The notes beneath the pieces are model-generated. The model worked only from the letters and a program-made list of their open reading frames with translations, searched no databases and was not told the DNA's origin. Shown piece by piece: positions 58,380 to 64,000 of a stretch of DNA of 64,000 bases. The stretch is from Buxus sempervirens (taxonomy: Eukaryota; Streptophyta; Magnoliopsida; Buxales; Buxaceae). Within the stretch, counting starts at the first letter, position 1; every line of letters starts with the position of its first letter. Location of the stretch: assembly GCA_947561395.2 (NCBI GenBank), contig OX387186.1, positions 5,114,835-5,178,834 of the forward strand, written 5' to 3'. The position numbers were made by a program, and so were the translations under genes.

Positions 58380-58930
58380 GGTTGTAATTGACAATACCGT
58401 CTGTGATATTGCTACCCTGCTCAAGGTAAGTTTCTATTAATTCCTTGAAATTCCTCTCATTCCCTCAACCCTCAGGTGGACAACACAAGGAAACATGCAA
58501 TCCTTTTAGAGGCCGTAACAGTACTAACTGATCCGAACCTAAGTGTAAATAAAGCTTACATTTCCTTTGACGGAAAATGGTTCAAGGATAGGACCAACCA
58601 CCAAGCAAGTATGTATTTTGTGTCTTTCATGGATTTTATGTTCATGTATGCTTAAGATCCAAGCCACACTATAGCATTTCTTTTCCTTGATAATTTTATC
58701 AGCCAAACTGAACCGGTAATTATAATTAACAACCCAAATTATAGTGAAATTTTTCTTATTTTACATCAGATGATGTTTGCAGATTGTGGTTATGAGCAAA
58801 AACCCCACAAATACCTCATATACTGTGACAGTTCAAAACTGGGTAGAAAGAGCATATTATGCTGTCAATGTGCAATGCGAAGACAGGCGAAGCTGTTATT
58901 TCACCCTGCTGAAAATTACTGCAACCTTTC
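58380..58930 (+). pseudogene. ACT-domain-repeat (ACR) gene fragment captured by the Helitron
   Basis: Exon-like pieces with AG/GT borders: 58380-58425 (VVIDNTVCDIATLLK), 58476-about 58609 (VDNTRKHAILLEAVTVLTDP then NLSVNKAYISFDGKWFKD) and 58783-about 58930 (AVNVQCEDR, then after a frameshift KLLFH). They match in order the first ACT repeats of plant ACR proteins (VVIDN.VC..AT..KVDSARKHGILLE, KAYISSDG.WFMD, VVNVQC.DRPKLLFD), putative nucleus/cytosol small-molecule sensors related to GlnD. The third piece is frameshifted and the rest of the gene is missing. Confidence 0.72.
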
Positions 58931-59019
58931 TATTTAATTATATTCCATCTGATCTGCATATCATGAGACATATTGATTTTGGAATTGTGTTTTGAGAAAA
59001 TAATGAATGGATTTTTGTT

Positions 59020-60600
59020 TTTCTTTTGCATATGGCTAAATGCTCCTTAGATTTATGATGGGAATCATGTGTAACCTCTCATTTTTATGCATAAATTTTT
59101 TAGGTTTGATTAGTTTAGCATCTACTTTTCTTTTTGTCTTCATATTATTCTCATGTCATTGATGCATACTGTATGAAACAGTATCAATGAAAAGCAAAAA
59201 AACTTAGTTAGAACTTAACGAAGACTCATAAATTAATGTGTGATAGTAAAAAATCAATTATAACACCTTGGACAACATTCTTTTTCATTGATACTGTGGG
59301 AAAAAAATTTGATGACGCTAAACAATCTTTCCTGTGGCAATATGGGTTAAAACAAAGCTCAAATGGTGGAGGAGGATGCTGTGTTGGGGGCTTCATTCAG
59401 TTATTTGACTGGAATGCCAAGCCTTGGAAGAAGCTTTTCTCGAAGGTGTTGAAAACCTTCAGTTCTTTTACTCTGGACAACACCTTTTATTACATATACA
59501 AATCTGTTGCAAATCAAACCTGAGATTTCTGCCATTTTCCCTAGAGCTTTGTTGAAGGGATCAACTGAAAACAACTCCCCACAGCTGAACAAAAACATAT
59601 TATCTACAAAATATACAGCTTAAATGTTTTGTTGCTACCATTTTCCATCATGTTTGAATCCATTTTGACTACATGTATCAATAATTTGGTCAAAAAGAAT
59701 TGTTTGTTTCCATAAATTTTGATGTGGACAAACCTTTAATGGCAAGGCACTCATTGAATGGCCACATGGCACATTCAAACTCATAAATATCACATGGGAC
59801 ATAGGACGTTAAAATTTAAATTATTTCTCATTTAACTTAAATGAGAAAATGTATTCGCAAGATATGAGATTCCAATTTCTATGTTTATTGTGGATTTCTT
59901 ACTATTGGCCAAGCTTTACAAACAACTATTCTTGCTTTTAATGTCATTTGTTGGTGTTTTCATAATTTTGCATACTTTGCATGGTTTCATTCTGTCATAT
60001 GTCATATTTGCGTTTAATAAATGAGGTGTGTTCTTATGCAGTATCAACAAGATGAAAGATGATCGGTTACCCTGTGGGTGAATAAGGTTGGCCGCTTATA
60101 ATAATCCTCAAGAAACATACGATTATGATCAAACTTGCTCACAAGTGAATAGGTGTTGGTGATGAAGTTTTGACTGGAAATTACCTCATTCACGGCCACA
60201 ATGATATAAACTTTGGGATTTTTGTAGACTTTTATCAATATATGCGTAATTTTGTAATTAGAGAAGATTGATGAGGATTTATTTGAATTCTTCATATTGG
60301 TTTGAATCCTTCGTGGGTACGTCGATTATGGTGTCCTATGCTATTGCTACTGCAAATTAGTTTTAGAATATATAAAAATCTAACAGGTCTTAACAAGGGC
60401 CCATTGTTTCTCTCTCTCTCTCTCTCCTCAAAACCATTTTCCCCTGTTTCTTTGGTGGCTGCATAGCTTCCACTTATTTATTATATTGTAATAGTAATAC
60501 TGTGTTCTTTGTTCTATTGTTTCTCCTTCCTTTCATTCCTCAAGTCTATTTCTTATATTTTAGTTTCTTGGCTTTATAAGTAAAAATCAAATATTGAATT
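59020..60600 (+). other. 3' part of Helitron 1, no identifiable gene
   Basis: Sequence between the ACR fragment and the 3' hairpin. About 59060-59290 is repeated with divergence at about 62195-62440 in Helitron 2 (GTGTAACCTC, TTTTTATGCATAA, AGGTTTGATTA, TCAATTATAACAC or its close variant), so this is shared element backbone. A frame near 59236-59523 has no recognisable product. Confidence 0.6.
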
Positions 60601-60641
60601 TTACATATGATGCCCGTGCATCGCACCGGCTATTTGCTAGT

Positions 60642-63600
60642 TATTATATTAAACGAGAGGGGGTGACGGTTGACGTGTCACGTTCGGGAGGCTTAGGGCT
60701 GAAGTGGCAGATTCGCATGGTTTAGGTGGCCGAGCCTCTCTTTTTTACGGAAAAAAAAAAAAGTGTAAAAAATAGTGCTCTGTCCCCGGAACCTCTCAGA
60801 TGCGGACACGGTCATAGGTACAGTGAAGTGTTGTATTCCGAGCCAAGGGTTTAGGGTTTTATATACCTCTAGGGTTCTGCTCTCAAATTTGTATTTGGGT
60901 TTTTATGGTTCTTCCAAGGACGGGGTTGCTTCACCACCATCAACACGGACACTACCATTATCTTGGATTCCTTTTCTTCCCTTCTCAACTTACGGAGTGT
61001 TAATCGTGCAGATCCCCAAGTCTCCTCCCCAAGGGCAAAACTTATTCAACTCGGGACTTACCATTTTAGATAAAATTGCCGCTAATCATTTTCCTATTTT
61101 TGTATATTTGATTTTTTTTTAATTTCTCATTTATTGAAAGCATCTGCCGTGAACAGGAGTTTGAACAGAGGTAATTTAGATATTTTGATTGCGATGATTG
61201 CAGAGAAGGAGATCAAAGACGGAGTGATGAGTCCTCAGAAGCCTGCAACCGAAGCGAGCGGCACTGTACCACGAGTAATGTTCTATATCTCTTTGACTCC
61301 CTCTCATTTTTTTTTCAGCAATTTTTCAGTGTCGAGTATGCTTGATCTGAAGGCTAATTAGTATTTGGACCTTAAAATTTTGTGGATTGTGCGAGGGTAA
61401 ACAGGAAAGGTAAAGAATGCCTAGGATTCCTGATGGGTTCTAAATCTCAATCTCTTGGGTTTTGTGTTCTTGGAGAAAAACCCACACTTTTCATATTGGC
61501 TTTTAATTTTGTGGTATGTAAGAGATGGGAGTAAAGAATAAATTCTGTTAGCTTTTTGAACCTTATTCTTTCTGTTTTTCCTTTTTCCGGTTCATTTCTT
61601 CCTTTTCAATCGAAAAGAAATCTTTGCAATGTTTGACACAGCTTTTGATTTTACTGTTTGGGCAGAAGGGGAAACCTGTGATTCCTATTAAATCTCTCTG
61701 CATTATCTTCTTCTGGGGTGTGTTTGAAAGCCCTACTTAAAGTGTCAGAAAGTCTGGATAGAAACCATTTTTATTAAAGGAGAGATCTCTGAACTATGGT
61801 TGGGGAGAAAGTAGAGGAAAAACTATTGACTCCATAAAAAATTATTAATACCATTCATTTGGTCTTGAGCAGGCTCGGTGGAAATTACTGAATCTTCTCC
61901 ATTCTTTTCGTGGTGTCTGATAGGTCTTTTTCTTTTTGCTTCTAAAATCATTCTTGGCCACAACATTCTAATGCAAGTTGGTTTCTTTGTTCTGGTAGAT
62001 TGAATCTTAAAAATATTTTGATGTCTAACTTTGACACAGTTATATACTGATGGCTGAACCAGACCACATAAAGCCCATACCAAATTTGTCTTGTAATGGT
62101 GTTTTGTTGAAAAAGATTAATGGATTTGTATTTCTGTTTAGCCAAGTGAATGTCAATGCATGATATAGCCGGATTCTAATTTGATTTATTGTTGGAAGCA
62201 TGTGTAACCTCCCATTTTTATGCATAATTTGTTAGGTTTGATTACTTTAGCATACATTTTTCTTTTACTCTTCATCTTATTGTCATTGACACCTAATATA
62301 GTTTCAAGTTCAACAATATCAATGTGAAGAAAAAAGCTTAATTAACTTAACAAAGAGTTATGAGTTAATAAGTGTGATAAACCATAATTAAAAACCAATT
62401 ATAACACTCAGGCAATATTTCTTTTCATTGATACCATTGAGAAATTGTTTTTTTTTTATTTTCATTGCTATTGCTATTCATTTGATAAGTTTTTTTTTTT
62501 TCAATTCCCATGGCTCAAATTTGATAACTTCTAAAACATTAAAAAAACTTCATTATATATATTTTTAATAGCTGATTTAGAATATCTAAATTATATTGTA
62601 TTCTCATTCAAAAAACATAAGCAAAACTTAAATGTGTTTTTATAAGTGCCTTTAGAATATCATGGTGCAAGTTTTTACCGTATTTATAGGTAAAATATAA
62701 ATAATGAAGATATTAATTTTAAATATAACTTCATTTATTATCAGGAAATGACCAAGAAAGTTAATATTCTATGGTATCTCTTTCTTTTTTTTTAGCATGG
62801 TTCTGTGCATCAATATTTTTAGGTATCGTATGATGTGATGGATATTGTTGAGAGAGCTTTTGCCACAACTTCTATTTCAATTACATGTTAGCCGATTGTG
62901 TAGGAGTGAGGACTGATGATGTCTTACCTCTAATGGCATTTTTAGTAGAACTGTCACCTTTTTTCACAATGAGGATCCCGACTTCATATTTGAATATTAA
63001 ATATTCTGTATTTTTTAGAAGGCTTCAAGGAAAGGTGAATGTTTCAATTTGTCTATATTCTTTAAAAAAGTGTTTTGAATACATTTTTTTTTCTGAGATT
63101 GATTTCTGCTTTCAGTTGTATTCTTCTCCATAAATCTTTTCTTCTTCCCAGTAATTTACCTATGATACCATTATTTTATGATGTGGTTTTGAACATTTTT
63201 TTTCTTTGAAATGTCAACAACATTAATTTATTTTATTTTTGCAGACGCAAGACGCGCAAGAAGGGTGATGAGAGAGGACCAAAAACAAATATTGATGATT
63301 ATGCAGCAATTGATGTCAACAACATTAATTTAATTTATTTTTGAACAGTTTTTCATGGGTTTCTTAGTCCTTTCAAATGTCAGTCGTTGTACAAAATATG
63401 TTTTCTTTGTTTATCCTTTTTATAATTTCTTTGTTTTAGCTTGATATCTTTGTGTTTAAGATATTCTTTATTTTTGTGATGAATGAATTCTGTCTGCTAC
63501 GTGTTTTACAAATTCTCTATGTAGTGTTGAATTGCTTAGAACTTCCATGGTCAAATTTGTTAATGATTTGAAAAGTACAACAATATGATCTCCTTTCCAT

Positions 63601-64000
63601 GCTTTAGGCATAAAACCATTGTAATAGTGGCACCAATACTTGACATCACATTGAAATCCCAAATCTAACTTTATTTTTGATTTGTTATTATGTAAATCAA
63701 TTTCCTTTCTTGTTGCTTTGCATAAACTTATTCCATAATTACTTGCTCAGTTCACCAAACCATGAATGGGCATCGTGACAGCCCCTCACATAAATGGTGT
63801 GGGCCCCCAAAGTGAATGGTGGGACCCCAAATGGATGGTGAACCCCCCCTCTCTCTCAATGTGAGGGGGTGGATACAGCGTATGCTATAGGGGATGCAAA
63901 TTGCCAAACCATTCCTAACCACCAAATGTTGTGACTTATCTTCAAGGTAACACACACATCTATTTTTGGTTCTATAGTTTAGACAAAATCATAAAATCTA
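60642..64000 (+). mobile_element. Helitron 2, head-to-tail with Helitron 1 (3' end outside window)
   Basis: It begins directly after the CTAGT of Helitron 1. Its start (TATTATATTAAACGAGAGGG, then GGTGACGGTTGACGTGTCAC, CGCATGGTTTAG and CCTCTC followed by an A run) parallels the 5' end of Helitron 1 (TATATATTAAGCCAAAGGGG, then GGTGGCGCTTGACGTGTCAC, CGCGTGGTTTGG, CCTCTC, A run). A further shared block is at about 62195-62440. The canonical TC is not preserved at the junction. No CTRR end with hairpin was found before 64000. Exon-like pieces near 61197-61275 and 62887-62990 (ADCVGVRTDDVLPLMAFLVE) could be captured coding sequence, but I cannot assign them. Confidence 0.65.

Larger units (their letters stand above)
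56143..60641 (+). mobile_element. Helitron 1, non-autonomous, gene-capturing (4.5 kb)
   Basis: It starts TCTATATATTAAGCC after A (56142). It ends with the 3' hairpin GCCCGTGCATCGCACCGGC, a spacer and CTAGT (60637-60641), followed by T; this is the A|T insertion, TC start and CTRR end expected of a Helitron. No Rep or helicase is encoded. Inside, in the same orientation, are degraded exons of a reticulon-like gene (57098-57508) and of an ACT-domain-repeat gene (58380-58930) with introns kept, so capture was at DNA level. A 5' CT-rich part (56330-56520) looks like a plant 5' UTR and probably belongs to captured sequence. The 5' end could alternatively be at 56133. Confidence 0.82.

Noticed and set aside
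62880..63133. Exon-like ADCVGVRTDDVLPLMAFL segment as a VPS9-domain fragment
   Set aside because: The DD-LPL-F pattern is only loosely similar to VPS9 domains, too weak to name without a search.

Overview
The window is nuclear DNA from a flowering plant. It is AT-rich, its genes carry long introns with canonical GT-AG borders, and it holds plant-specific families: a SAC9 phosphoinositide phosphatase, an alpha-expansin, an RMA-type membrane RING ligase, a plastid m-type thioredoxin and a P-class pentatricopeptide repeat protein. Nothing in it looks bacterial or organellar. The species cannot be fixed from the sequence alone.

Layout. (1) 1-20.2 kb, + strand: the last nine exons (985 codons) of SAC9. 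Introns take up about 88 % of this stretch. The 6.8-kb third visible intron holds a LINE tail, a foldback element with a hAT copy inside it, and a 1.2-kb CCTAGGCG-rich element. (2) 20.2-28.8 kb: a transposon-rich interval with a TACAACCC-repeat MITE, a 2.55-kb PIF/Harbinger-type element that appears to carry two exons of a host gene, and a Harbinger-like MITE enclosing two tandem mini-Helitrons. Between them lies a small secreted-peptide gene at 26.53-26.76 kb that looks like a divergent IDA-LIKE peptide precursor. (3) 28.9-34.0 kb, + strand: a two-exon mitochondrial-type PPR gene. Its 3.5-kb intron contains a ~0.9-kb tandem duplication. (4) 34.46 kb: tRNA-Asn(GTT). (5) 35.4-36.9 kb, - strand: a three-exon alpha-expansin with a foldback MITE in intron 1. 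(6) 39.8-43.8 kb, - strand: an intronless coding region for an RMA-type E3 ligase, probably with a 5'-UTR exon and a 2.95-kb leader intron. (7) 44-50.2 kb: a decayed repeat zone with a probable Helitron that was itself hit by an internally deleted hAT element (perfect 8-bp target duplication). (8) 52.2-55.85 kb, - strand: a two-exon m-type thioredoxin with an Au-like SINE in its intron. (9) 56.1 kb to the end: two head-to-tail Helitrons starting less than 300 bp upstream of the thioredoxin start codon. The first carries degraded exons of a reticulon-like gene and of an ACT-domain-repeat (ACR) gene.

The six protein genes do not form a pathway; they are ordinary single-transcription-unit neighbours. 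The main novelty is how mobile DNA has rearranged host sequence: two separate gene-capturing elements of different classes (PIF-type and Helitron), nested insertions that can be ordered in time from target duplications, and a chimeric Helitron placed in a promoter. The other candidate of interest is the unusual IDA-like peptide.
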